Shown here: one piece after another, positions 26,908-53,899 of the stretch
Position numbering within the stretch: the first letter of the stretch is position 1
How the letters are laid out: each line of letters starts with the position of its first letter
DNA from: Amoebidium appalachense
Taxonomy: Eukaryota > Ichthyosporea
Assembly (NCBI GenBank): GCA_963693365.1
Contig: CAVNZM010000006.1
Span: 124,001 to 188,000, forward strand
Reading direction: 5' to 3'
Length of the DNA stretch: 64,000 bases
Program-made: the position numbers and the translations under genes
Notes under the pieces: generated by a model
What the model was told of the DNA's origin: nothing
The model's database searches: none
Seen by the model: only the letters and a program-made list of their open reading frames with translations

Positions 26908-28101
26908 GGGGAAGGGAGAGAGCAGGGGGAGTTCAAGTCAAATGTGTGTGTCACGGTGGTGTTAGTGGTGGTGGGGGGGGTTAGCAAGTTTTTTTTGCGG
27001 GGGAAGGGGGGGAGGGGGGGGGGGGGGGGGGGGGGAATGTTTACCTGTGTGCACTGTGTCGGCATCAATTTCCCACCGAGGCGGCACATACTGGCACGGT
27101 ATGAAGTCTGTGGATACTGCAGGAGGGAAGGACGGTCAGGATGGGAATAGCATAACCTGCATGGTCGGATGATGGGTGTGTTGGGAGGGGTGTGGTGGGG
27201 AATGGGGGGGGGGGGGGGGGGAGGGGGGGGGGAGGGGGGGAACACAGTGTATACATGGGCAGGGCCCTGGTGAATTAAAGGGGGAGTAGCATATGTGATG
27301 ATGGGGGAGAGGAAGAGGGGGGGGGGGGGGGGGGGGGGGGGGGGACAGTGGATGTGTGCTGGTGGTGGTGATGGTGACACAGACACACACACCACACCAC
27401 ACACGCACACACACACACACACTGGTGACAAACAGACACTGAAACACCAACTTGAACACGCACGGACACACATGCCAGTCACACGTGGAATTCATTTATT
27501 GCCTCACAATGCCCCTCAGTAAGACTTCCCCTTTGCTTCCTTCCATCATGAATGATTGTTGGCATGAACATACCCACCTTATGTCTCCCTACCACCACTA
27601 TTAAAAGAGGCGGGACTGGGGGCCGGGTGGGTGGGTAGGTGTTTGGGGGGGTGGAGTTGGGGGAGGGGAGGGGGCGGGGGAGGGGGGGAAGGGAGAGAGA
27701 CTCCACACGGGGAGGGGAAAGGGGAGGGGAGGGAGGAGAGTGAGGGCTTCAGAAACTCGAGAGGGGAGATGGGAGTTGGAAAGGGAGAACAATAAACAAC
27801 AAACAAATAAATGAAACCCTGAACCATCATGAATCTAATATAAACACACACACAGCCCTCAGAATCTGCCATACCACACATACACCCACCTTGCACCTGG
27901 CACCCACAGCACTGCGGCCACCTGCCCCTAGGCCCTAGTAGAGGAGCCCATGATTGCAACACCCCCACCCAGGATATTTCAACCTGCTTTTTTTTTTTTT
28001 TTTCCTTTTTTTTTTGTTGGGGTTGGTGGTGGCGGCGGCGGCGGCGGCGGCGGTGGTGGTGGTGGTGGTGGTGGTGGTGGTGGTGGTGGTGGTGGTGGTG
28101 G

Positions 28102-28151
<50 letters not shown>

Positions 28152-28550
28152 GTTAATGACCTCTGAAAAGCAACAGCACCAACGGTAACCGTTACCACAT
28201 GCTTTGCGGCTGCAAGGTCTCAGGAAAAAAAGATGTTTGTGGTCTGCTGAGAACGGTGGTTAGGGCCAGGTGGAGCACTGAGAAGAAGGGGGGAAGAGAG
28301 AGTGGCAAACATCGAGAGGAGGGCACAGTGGTGAGAAAAAGAAACGGAGGGAGGAGAGCTTTGGGGGGAAGGGGGAGAGGGTGGACTCTAAAAACTGTAG
28401 AGAGAGTGGAGAGAGGTGGAGGGAAAGGGAGAGACTGGTAGGGAGGAGGGGAGGACAGGGGAGGAGGAGGAGGAGGGAGGGGGAGGGGGGGGGGGGGGGG
28501 GGGGGAGAGTATTTGAAGAGAGACTCGGATAGGGGATAAGGAAGTGCTAG
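26231..28550. repeat. G-tract-dominated spacer
   Basis: Many G runs of 20-40 bases (about 26398, 26727, 26877, 27016, 27207, 27320), GT/CA patches, and at 28028-28150 a ladder of (GGC)n, (GGT)n and about 50 G. T runs occur at 27989-28014. No gene recognised. Confidence 0.8.
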
Positions 28551-28899
28551 GTCAGTCTGAGGGAGAGAAAGAAAGAGAAAGAGAGAAGGAGAGCCCCCCC
28601 CCTCCCCCCCCCCCTCAAGGGGGGAGTGGGGAGGGAAGGGGGGAGGGGGGGGGGCTTCGGAGGGCCTTGAGGCCGATACAGAGAGGAGGGAGATAGAGGA
28701 ATGTCATAAAACTCGGAATACATACCGTGCCGCAGTGTGTGTGGGGCCAAAGGGGACCGGGGGGAAGGGGGGGGGGGGGGGGGGGAGAGAGGGGGGAGAG
28801 GGCGGGGGGAGAGATTCGGAAGGAGTATCTGCCGGGGGAGAGGGAGACAGGAGACGAAAAAGACTCGGAGAGCTCCAGAAAGAGAGAGGGTGGGAGAGA

Positions 28900-30715
<1,816 letters not shown>

Positions 30716-33700
30716 GGGGGAGGGGGGGAGAAGGGGGGCTCAAAGGCCTCTCAGTCTGTCTTCTGGAGGCCGAGAGAAGCCTCGAAGGGGGGCGACGCAG
30801 GCTCAGTTCTTGAAGCCCTTCCCGTCCCAAGTCTACGTGGGCCGGAAAGTTACTGGCTTTCTCACTGGGGTCCGGCAGTGTGGTGCATCTTCTACGCGGA
30901 CTGGGCTGAGTGGCTGGCGATCCTGACGAACGAACTCCGCACGCAGCCTATTGGCTGCCGGGATGTGTATGCCATCATGGCTTCGTGAGGGATAAAGTTA
31001 CATGCAAAGGCTGATAGGTAAAGATCTCAGCCCGTTGATACTGCAAAAAAAATTGAATTGTTAAATCTTTATCAAGAGAAAAACTCAAAAAATATTACCA
31101 CAGTGCCTACATGTTAAGGAAAATATTCATCACCGATCATTGGAGGTCACCATCGGGGTACCATATGCGGGTCCTTCAAGAAACGTTTTCTCGAAGCCAA
31201 TCAAATGCGAGAACCGCACTTCATGTATGCTATTCAACTCAGTGTAAATTTGGTCCGACTGCGTGCCGACCGTGCAGGCATATGTACAGCCTCAGTGATA
31301 TTAGCCCGTACGTGCCTGTTATTTTCGCTACACGACATACAAATGTGCTGCCCACACATTCCAGCTGTTAATCAAATATTAGGTCATCCGCAAAAGAACT
31401 ACATCATTAATGATAGTCAAATGGAATCTTTCAAATCAATATCAGAACGGTTTCCGAATCGAACGTGTGCGCATGCTCAGTCACCGATTTGTAAATGTAT
31501 CCGGAGGGCCAATGTTCGGACTTCGAAGTTCGGACATCCGACGGATTAACTTTTTCTTCTAGTTTAATATTCGAAGTTGGATTCATGATGTACGGTATTT
31601 TGGTAGTTGACCCAGCATGGGTCCTATTGACACTTTGTCCCAAAACAATTCCGATTCTTTTGTCCCATTCATAAAATATAGATAGAATGAGTTTTTTCAC
31701 TGAAACAATTTTTTCTCTTGACTGGGATTTATTGATCAGTGGTCCAGTCACGGTGGATATGAAGGCAACGTGCAGCCAGGCTACACGACCACCAAAATAA
31801 CCGACTTCGAAAGAGCCACAGCGATGAAATAAAAATAAAATAACAAGTGACCAAAGGACACCAGCGGGCAAAGGTACATTGAAGTGCACGTGTATGCGTG
31901 AAACTAGTTTGCTCAAACTAGTCACATGCAGCGATGATGACCAGGCCACACTCCGCAAGAAGACATCATTACTGCTGCCCCCCTGGAACAGGCCCCACTC
32001 AAAACCTACCGGGGCACAGCAAGCAAGTCAGCCCTTTAAAGAGCAATGCAGACCAAATCCGAGCGAGAATTGGCAATCCCCACGGGCCCGTCCCCTAGAA
32101 AACCCGCAGAACTTGACTGTCTCTAACTTTTTGATAAGGTGGCCTAGTTGTGGCAGGACACACAGGAGAAGACAACTACAGAATGCATGCAAGCAAACCC
32201 AGTCATTGCCATACTGCTGAAGGCTGAAAACACGGCAGCCACAAGGAAAGCTCCTCGACGACCCAGTAGCTACCCCTCCACTCACGCAGCGCAGAAGCAG
32301 TTGAAGAAGTTGCAGCAGCCCACCGCCAATAGCTCGCGTAGAAGCGTAGATAGTGTGTAGAAGTCGCCGTAAGTTGCAGTGGGCCACCAGATGTCGAAGA
32401 AACCACTCCTCAAGCGAGAAACTCCGCGGAAGCTGGGAGATGTCCCCACACTCTCACAACTGTTACAGTAGGAATAGACAAGGCCGCACTACACACACAC
32501 AGTGTCACGTTCCCCTGAGTGGGACCCCTTCCTACCACAAAAAGAAAAAACGAAAGCCTTTATATACCTGCCATGGTGAAGAATCGGGAAAAAAAGTTGA
32601 CGTGACAGCTAAGAGATCGAAGTAAAAGTGAAGTCAAAAAGAAAAAACGAAAGCCTTTATATACCTGCCATGGTGAAGAATCGGGAAAAAAAGTTGACGT
32701 GACACCTAAGAGATCGAAGTAAACTTCGGAAGTAATGCACCATGAAGGGGGAGCCATGGCGTAAATATAAGATAGAATAGATTTACCTTTATCCGCGCAT
32801 TCCAAGCCCATCGTACACGACTGCGTACATGTGTGCCACAGCTGGCGGTCACGGCTCTCCGATCATGGGCGAATCTGATTCACGTGGATACGTGTCTGGG
32901 CCAAAATTATCGGAATAATCTGAACCAGCGCTCTTATCATTGCCAGTCAATACGAATATATACCGCAGGGAAGTTCATTGGAAAGCTGCCTACAAGATAT
33001 AAGCATCTTGGTAGACAGGGGTATTCAATCTTGCCCTGGGCGACGTCGACCATGTGATGTGAGTCGTCGCGTAACGCGAGATTCGTGAATTCGAATCTGC
33101 TGGACCACGGGCCGCTGTTGTATGTAGCTAGCTGATCCTGCTCACGTACTTGTTCGAAGTGCGGGCACGCGCGCGCCAGCTCAGTGCACACGCCCAGGCC
33201 ATAGTATATAGCTTTGGGCAAAGTGTGTACTTATAGTTAGGTTGTGAAGGATGGTTTAGCTAGCTGTACTCATAGATAGCACCTTAACTAGTGTACTGTC
33301 GGTGCTGTGTGGTAGACGGTAGTTTCCCTAGAGGGCCTGAAAAGGCCCTCCGGGATTGTACAAAACGTGATAAAATAAAAAAACATAGTATATAGCTCCG
33401 TGAAATGCTTGATAGAACAGCCTGGCCGCAAAGCCAACTTTGAATTACCTCAGTATATATATTATCGGAAATAAATCTAATTAGTTCTAGTTGTAGCTAG
33501 ACAGCGCCATAAAACTGCTGAAGCACTTGATAATGTCATTACCTAAGGAGTCTGAATAGAAAATTCCTCCGATACTTGAAGGCATATCCACTTGCATCTT
33601 ATACGAGGACACAAAACTATCTTTGTAGCATTTAGGCTTATTTGGTTCCATCACATTAGTACAGTCTATCTACGTAAAGTATATCCAAGGAGTCGAAATA

Positions 33701-34990
33701 AGTTGGCCGTACGTGCGCGGCGTGTCACCTGCTCCGTGACTGCATGCAGGTCGGACACGCTACTACTGACTGTAGAAGGCTTGACCGAAGTTCAAAGGGC
33801 CAGTCACAGCCTGTCTCCGAAGTGACCTGGGGCTCAGAAGTGACCTGTGTTTCTAAGTAGGGTTACCCTTGCCGGCATACTAACATTATGATATACCTTC
33901 ACTAGTTTCTGAGTGTCAGTTGACTACGGTTGTCACTACGCGTACGGTTAGCTCAGACTGTCTTGGGCCACTGCCGCTGAAAGTGGAAGCAGTCACTGCC
34001 TCCGGGACGTCGCAGGGCCTAGCAAGGTTCTAATTAGATTCTGCCCGTTCCGACTAGTACTTGCAAGACTTAGTCTGGACAAGTTAACTTAAACCATACT
34101 ATATTATCAAGAATCACCGCCTTGATTCGGGGTCAGCTACCGTGAGCGTCTCAGTGGGACGTTGCTGTGCTCGAACACGGTCGACCTAGTTTAAAGTCTG
34201 ATGGAAGGAGGTTTAAGTTTTGTTAGGCTTATAATATACTAGTCACTGCAGCGGACAGCTCAGACACAGGCTGTACATGTCAGTGAATGGCATCGCCGTA
34301 GTAAGGCATCCGATTTCAATGGCAACTTGCTAGACTCAATGGCAACCCGGCCGTTAACGTTGGCGTAATTTACTGCAGCGAGTGAGTCAGTCTGGCCGTG
34401 CATTGTCAAGGCAGGTCCAGTGCTCAGTACTCCTAGGAGTCAGTCTCGGAGCCTGCCGGCAGCCGCACTTGCCAACTGAGCGGCCACCCACACGGTCACC
34501 GCGCACCGTCCTGATTCTGAACTAGAAGCTTTCAATCGTGACGTACAGCCGTCGTGCAAAGTTTGCCAGGAAAAGGTTGGTGACCGTTAATCTTTCAACT
34601 TACGGTGGTAGCTCCGGCGCAAGGACAGTGCTGTTAGGCTGCTACCGTAGTAACAGTGAGCTGCAGGGCACAGAAGGACACAACCCTGACTGGGGCTCTA
34701 TTCACACAGCCGGCCGCATTGGCATAACTAAGTCAGCCGGTGGTACTTTAATATTTCAGTGGAGAGAAGGTGACATGGCCCTGTCGTTCCTTTCTTTGCA
34801 TCATTGTGTGGCTCACTAGGCTTAAATACAGTCAGTCTGCTCACGTACAGATTGAGTTGTTAGCAACATGCCGCCGGCTGCTCAGCATTATTGCCGCCTA
34901 AATATGCCTGCCGCACGGTTACCTGCTGCGCAAGTGTCACCGTTGTGATGGCTAGCCGGCATTGACACCTCTCACCCTGCAGCCTGCAGT
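30716..34990. other. 4.3-kb ordinary-complexity region, no gene assigned
   Basis: The longest stretch free of homopolymer tracts in the window. It contains no frame with the G/C third-position bias of the confirmed genes. Notable items are a 97-bp near-perfect tandem duplication (about 32538-32734, with gaaaaaacgaaagcctttat twice) and a perfect 8-bp-stem hairpin at 33331-33350. It may be a long 5' flank of the gene at 34995, or hold non-coding or fast-evolving genes I cannot see. Confidence 0.45.
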
Positions 34991-34994
34991 GCCT

Positions 34995-36491
34995 ATGCAA
35001 GCAACCATGATGGACCCGCCAGACGGCTGGCCGCTGTTTCCCGACATGCACCCTCAGTCCGCCCGCTATCGCAGCGCCCGGTCCCACCGGGCCAGCCAGC
35101 TCTCGGACGGCCCACACCCGGGCCACGGTCGCACGGCCAGCCTGCGGGAGTATGGCCAGCCAGCCTGGCTGGAGTCTGAGTCCCCCTCGGTGCACGGCGC
35201 CTGGGCCGCCCCACCTCAACACCCGAACCGTGGCGAGGGCACCAGCCACACGGCCTGGCACGGCCCCAGCCAGCGCCACCCCGCCCAGTGGGATGGCCCT
35301 GAGGGGCCCTGGAGTTCCCCCCCGGCTGCCTGGCAGCGTGGGGCCCCTGCCACGCAGGCCTGGCTGCAGCAGCTGCCGCCCCCCTCGGCCAGCCCGCCCA
35401 GCACCTGCCGGGCCTGCTGCCGCTACCTTGGGCCCTGCGAGGCCCACAGTGGCCTCCAAAACCCAGCCGCCCGCGGACCACGCAGCCGGGCGGCAAGCTG
35501 CCCGGTGGGCCGGCAGACCGAGTGGAGGGAGGGAGCTGGGGTGGGGGACGAGGTGCACCGGCAGGCCAAGCACGGGGCGTCTGCCGACTGGACGCTTCCC
35601 CCCCACAAGCTGGCCCGGCACTGCCTCAGCCTGGGCCCCCGCAGCAGCCTGGGGGACAGCGGCTGCCTACCGGACTACCAGGACTGCTGGTCGGCGGCCC
35701 AGCTGCCGCCCCCAGCCCACGGCCACAGACGGCCCCATCACCCGGCCACCTACAGCAGCTCACCAAGTGTGGCCCACGACAGCGGCTGGTGTTCCAGCCC
35801 CCCCCGGGCCCCCGGCAGCAGCAGGACCCCCCAGGAGGCCGAGCGGCAACGGCCAGCCAGCCGGGCCAGTGTGCACGGGCCCGCAGCCGCACAGGCGGCT
35901 AGCCCAGACACAGTGAGCCCACCGCCAGCCATGCCCTCCCCAGGGCCTGGGGCCGGCACAGGCCCAGGGTCGCCCTCCGAGGACATCCTGCTGCAGGCGC
36001 AGCGGCGGCACGGGCTGTGTGGGCGGCGCAGCAACCGCAGCAAGAAGCATGCCACACGGCTGCAGTTCCTGGCCTTGGTGCTGCGCACCACAAGAATAGG
36101 CACGCCTGCGGCCCCAAACACAACCCCCAGCTACCAGCTGCTGCCGCCCTTCCGTCGCATACAGGTGAGCTATCCTGCTGTCCCGCAAGTTGCGGTAAGG
36201 GAAGGGGCCTAGGACTAGTACTAAGATTAGGCTAAGACTTGGCCTGACACACACCTGAGTGACCGTTTTGTATGGTCTAGTAGAGCTAGGGCTAGGGGCC
36301 CATCTGATAGCAGCCGCATTGGGCTGGGGGCTGAGTGTGTGGGGTAGGGCGAGGACAGCGACTCGCTGCGGGGGCACTTCAACAGCGAGCAGCAGGCGGC
36401 CGGGGAGACTATCAGCAATGCCACAGCGCAGGCCTGGTTCAAGGCCATACTGCTGGACAGCGCGGCCTTTGCCAGGGAGGAGGCCGACTGA
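34995..36491 (+). CDS. Unrecognised Pro/Ala/Ser/Gly-rich protein, two exons
   Basis: Exon 34995-36164 and exon 36348-36491 are joined in phase 0 (donor gtgagc, acceptor ggggtag) to give about 437 residues and a TGA stop. The alternative ATG at 35007 has a better context (accATGatgg) and would remove four residues. Third codon positions are strongly G/C throughout and the frame stays open for 1.2 kb, so I believe it is coding. Residues 1 to about 330 are low complexity, rich in Pro, Ala, Ser, Gly, Arg and His, and probably disordered. A basic stretch (RRSNRSKKHATRLQFLALVL, about 350-370) and the C-terminal end (SNATAQAWFKAILLDSAAFA) look more ordered and possibly helical. I recognise no family. 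It lies 780 bp upstream of the RNF10-like gene on the same strand. Confidence 0.55.
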
Positions 36492-37270
36492 CCCCCGGGC
36501 ACCCCCATAATACATGTAGCCTTAGTTGGGAACTCGGGGTGTAGGTGCCCAGCCCTTTCGGCCCTTGGGGCAGCTCTCAGAGACAGTCCGACGGCCAGCC
36601 TGAGTGCGGCCTCACAGCATGTTACAGTACAGTATGTAGCACGTTTTTAGGCGGCCACGGTGCCTGCAGCCAGTGGCAGTGGCTCTCGTGGTCACTACGG
36701 CACCGTACAGTGTTTATTTGATACTATATGGTTCGGCCCACAGGGCCTGAGCGACAGACTGGTACGTTCACAGTGTGTACGTGTGTGTGTGGGGCCGCGG
36801 CTGGGGGGGCGGTGGGGCGGGGAGGAGGCGGGGCTAGCATCGGCCACTGCTAAGTTTCAGATCGCCCGGTGACGGATCGATCGATGATCGGATCTGCCGT
36901 CAGCCCAGTCCACACAAGTCCAAGGTCGACCCCGGCAAGCGACGCACCTCAGAGTGAAAACTGTTGAACTTGCCACTCAGTCACAAGCCATGCTTGCCTG
37001 CACGGTTGCAATTGTGCACTCCCCCCACTGCGCATACGTTCATCATCCCCTCTGCCTAGCCACCCCCTCTGCCCCTTGCTGCCTGTGTGCGTGTGCGTGC
37101 ACCAGCCACCCAACCGTTTCGCACGTGCACCGTTCCTCGCCAACGTGGAGCCCACCCCCTCCTCCGCTACCTCTTACCCTCCCTCCACCCCCACCCCCGG
37201 TGTAGACGCACTTGAAGATGTTTTAAAATGCTGCGCCCACGTAACGCCGCCGCCCCACCGCCCTGCTGTG
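36492..37270. other. Intergenic region upstream of the RNF10-like gene
   Basis: Mostly ordinary complexity, with G-rich DNA at 36793-36835. It must contain the 3' end of the preceding gene and the promoter of the next. No clear TATA box near the expected start was found; tactatatgg at 36723-36732 is the nearest candidate. Confidence 0.4.
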
Positions 37271-50122
<12,852 letters not shown>

Positions 50123-50392
50123 GGCTGTGGGCTGGAGTGATGGATGGTTCTTGGGGGTGTTGTGCGTTGGTGTGCACGTGTGTGGTTGGGGTTGTTGATC
50201 CAAACATGCAAGTTGAAGGCAAGCATTCATGCCTGTTATTGTGACTGTCTGCTGAAAGCAAGAGTTTTGGTTTGTATAGTCGACCTATTTGGGATCTATA
50301 TTGCTGGAGTGGTGGTGATGCTTCGTAAAACCCCCTGCACATGTATAGCTGTGGCATAATGCACGCACACACATCGCATGCGCATGTGCGTG

Positions 50393-50444
<52 letters not shown>

Positions 50445-51854
50445 CACATACACACGCGTGTGCACACGCACGCACGCACACACGCACGCACACACACACA
50501 CACACACACATGTGCATTCCAATGTTGCTCAGTGAGCAAATATCTGTATAAACATGTTCTGTTCATGTGCGTGTGTGTGCATTTGTGTGAATTGGGGGCT
50601 GACGAACAGATCGAACGTGTAACGTTACGAAAACCGTTTTTACGAGAGGGTGCCCTACGTGTACTCGTTAGCCATGCGATTTCAAGGTTTTGTCGCAATA
50701 ATAATCGTCACGCAAGCATCTTAGAGGACCGAACTGCATATGTGTCAGTGGCTGGTTTTATTTTGGGATATTACTGTTTCAGAACGGTGGTGCTGCTGGA
50801 CTAGATCCGGACACGTGCGCTCAAACACGTGTGTGTATGCGTGTGTGGTGTGTACACGGCACAAAAGGTTGGTGGCTGAGTGAACTCGGCACTGGCTGAC
50901 TACGGCTGCGGCGCAGTGCCATCCATTTGTGGCTCACCGTCCCACACCGTGAATGGATAAATAAAATGAGAGGCACGGAGGAGCCATGGCGCCAATCTGG
51001 CTCTCTCTGGCGTATGACCATCACTACAGCTTTGCAGGGCTGTGGCGGGAACAATTAATATGGTGGTGATAAATAATGCCGTGTTGTTTTTTGTGGTTAA
51101 AAGGCAGCGTGCGCAGATACAATAACGCCATCTAATGTGTTCGAGTCCAGTCGCGTTACGATCGATTACGTAACTAGGCGACAGGCATCGATTTGTGATT
51201 GGTTCTTTGTCACGAAAGCAGTTTTTCCACACCCAGACCTGCGGCTCAGCGTACTTGCCAGAAAACGATAGTCCGAGCAAGGTGATTCTTTTGCAATTGG
51301 GTCACTCCATGCATTGATGTGTGTGTCAGAATGTGGAGGCAGGAAAGATAAACACGCAGAAAAGAAGAAGAGGTGTTTCGGTCCAAAACCGATGAGAGTT
51401 TCTAAGGCTAAGCAACGCAGCTAAACTTGTTCATGTTCATAAAGTAACGATCATACTGACAAACAGCAGCAACTTCGGAATTAGCTTGCAAATTGAAACT
51501 GCAGCATCCTTGAGTCGCCTCAGGTTTCAGGTTTACGTTTTTGTCAGACACAAGTGAGCCCGGTGGCAACACAATAAAGGTAGGTCGCCTCCTTTCTGTT
51601 TTTGCCATGGGTTGGGTTGCCTTAGACAAGAGGGCCACGTGCACTACACCATGCGGGGGTGGAGAGAGTTGGTGAACATTTGGGGTCCTAATCTTAGTAA
51701 TGTGGTCTGTGTGCACACACAGCACACTGACTGCATGCACAATATACGGAGGGCCTGTGTTTTGTACGAACAAATGGTACTCTGTGCTACCGTCACCCCA
51801 GATCTGTTCACCACTAGAGGCTGATATTTGTGGTCTTTTCGCAGCACGAGCAGC
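50123..51854. other. Intergenic region between RNF10-like and USP genes
   Basis: G-rich sequence and one (CA)n run (50395-50440) lie in the first 400 bp. The rest (50520-51854) is ordinary and free of tracts, and probably holds the USP promoter. No further gene was recognised. Confidence 0.5.
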
Positions 51855-52591
51855 ATGGCTGAGGCAGGTACGGCCAAGCGGCACATCCTGGTGGCCGTGG
51901 ACGGGTCACCCATGGCAAAAATGGCTCTGCAGGTGCGTGCTGGGTGCTGGGAGGTGCTCGTGCGTTCCACTATATGTTAGTGTCCACGCCACACTGTGGG
52001 CTTATGCATGGAAACTGGACGCAGTTGTGTGTTTGCAGTCAGACTGCATTCCCGTGTAAATTTCTGCATGTACGGGCAGCACGGTATAGCGCCACAAAAG
52101 TTCTAGCAGCTCAACATGCACAGATGTGCACGTGGAAAAATGTATCACAGTGTCAACATCTTAGAAACTTTCACCGTACACACCGACGAGAATTAGCCGC
52201 AGACCAGTAAATTTGCCAAAAGACATGCTAGCAAAGGGCGTACTTCTGCCAGGACACACGAAACTCGTAGTATAGGTCCTGACCTGTGTATGACCCCCCC
52301 ACACACACACACGGATCCCCCTGCAGGCAAAAACTCACACACAGCTTCAAATGCCTGCCTTCAATAAGAAACACACGTACCCCCCCCCCCCCCCCCCCCC
52401 CCCCCCCAAACACACACACACACACGATACCCTGCTGACACCTCATTCTCCCCACTCACGTGCCCGCCTGCACGCACTTGCTAGCACCTGTACATTTACA
52501 CACAGACCCGCACGCATCATAAACACACACGTGTGCGCACACACACACAAACACGCACACGCGCGCGTGCGCGCGCACACACACACACAAC

Positions 52592-52663
<72 letters not shown>

Positions 52664-52774
52664 CATACTGCAGTGGACCCAGGAGAACTTCCTTCGGCCA
52701 GATGATTTCGTCACCCTCTTTCTGGTGAGCCCCTCCCTTCCCCCTTCTCCCCCCCCCCCCCCCCAGCGGAAAGA

Positions 52775-52805
<31 letters not shown>

Positions 52806-53786
52806 AAAGAAAAAGAAAGCCTAACCATAACTGCCTCTGGACACCATTCTTTCCTCCTCCTACCCACACCAACCCATGCCCTTTGAGCCCTCCCCCCCCC
52901 CCCCCCCCCCCCCCCCCCCCTTTTTTTTTTATGACAGCAGCTTTGAGAAATTCTAAACCTCCCTGTTCGTGTGAAGCTTACTCCATTTATCACCTGTGCT
53001 TTCTTCCCCTGGAAACCCACCCCACTCCTCTCCCTTCGTCGTTCCGCGGTCCCTCCTCCCTCCCCCACTTCCCCTCCTCCCCCCAAAGACTACTTAGCAG
53101 AGCACTTTCTTTCCATTCCACTCATCAAACCTACCCCGCATATCCCTACGTCATCCATGAACAACCCCCTGGGACCGCCTCTGACCAATTTCTCCCCCCC
53201 CCCCCCCCCCCCCCCCCCCCCGCCCGGATCCCCCCCCCCTACCCCCCCCTACCCATCTGGGCTCAGCCAAGTTTCCATTCTAATTTTGATCCGTCTCTCC
53301 TTCTGCATTGGCCCTGTGACTGCTGTCTGACCCCCACTACCCCGCAGGCCTTTGAGGTGCCTCTGAGCACACCGTCTACGCTTGCCGGGATGACGTTTGG
53401 GATGGGGGGAAGCGAGGAGCTATTTATAGTGCGAGATGACGACCAGGAGAGGGCCGAAATCGAAGATGCCAGAAGGGAGCTGAGTGCCGGTTACACGGCC
53501 ATGGCCGGGGCCCTGGCAAGAGAGGCCGGCCTGAAGGAGGTACTTCCTTGCCCTTTAAAGGAAGAAGGAAGAAAGAAAGAAAGAAAGAAAGATAGAAAGA
53601 AAGAAAAATCACAGACACTAAACAAGCAACCACATGACCAGCTGTTAGGATTACGCAATTGTCATAACAACCCTCTCCCCCTTCCCCCCCACCCCCCCTC
53701 TTCCACCTGTCTGCGCCGCCTGTGCTTTTTTTGCAACTCAGGCTGCACAAGCCGAATTCTGGATTGCCTCACCGCCCATGTCGCTA

Positions 53787-53820
<34 letters not shown>

Positions 53821-53868
53821 TCCTCCTCCTCTCACACCCATCCCACTGTATAGTACTACTTTAAAAAG

Positions 53869-53899
<31 letters not shown>

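Noticed and set aside
30720-30988. Frame end reading VWCIFYADWAEWLAILTNEL
   Set aside because: Resembled part of a polymerase at first sight, but no motif is present and the frame runs out of the GA tract; no support for a gene.
31431-31958. 175-codon minus-strand frame
   Set aside because: Begins at TTG rather than ATG, no codon bias, no family recognised.
33060-33115. tRNA-like T-loop word (gaattcgaatc)
   Set aside because: No acceptor-stem partner or anticodon arm could be paired at the right distances.
34860-36515. Minus-strand frames of 250 codons opposite the orphan gene
   Set aside because: The plus frame has the G/C third-position pattern seen in confirmed genes and joins in phase to a second exon; the minus frames look like its shadows. 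Not fully excluded.
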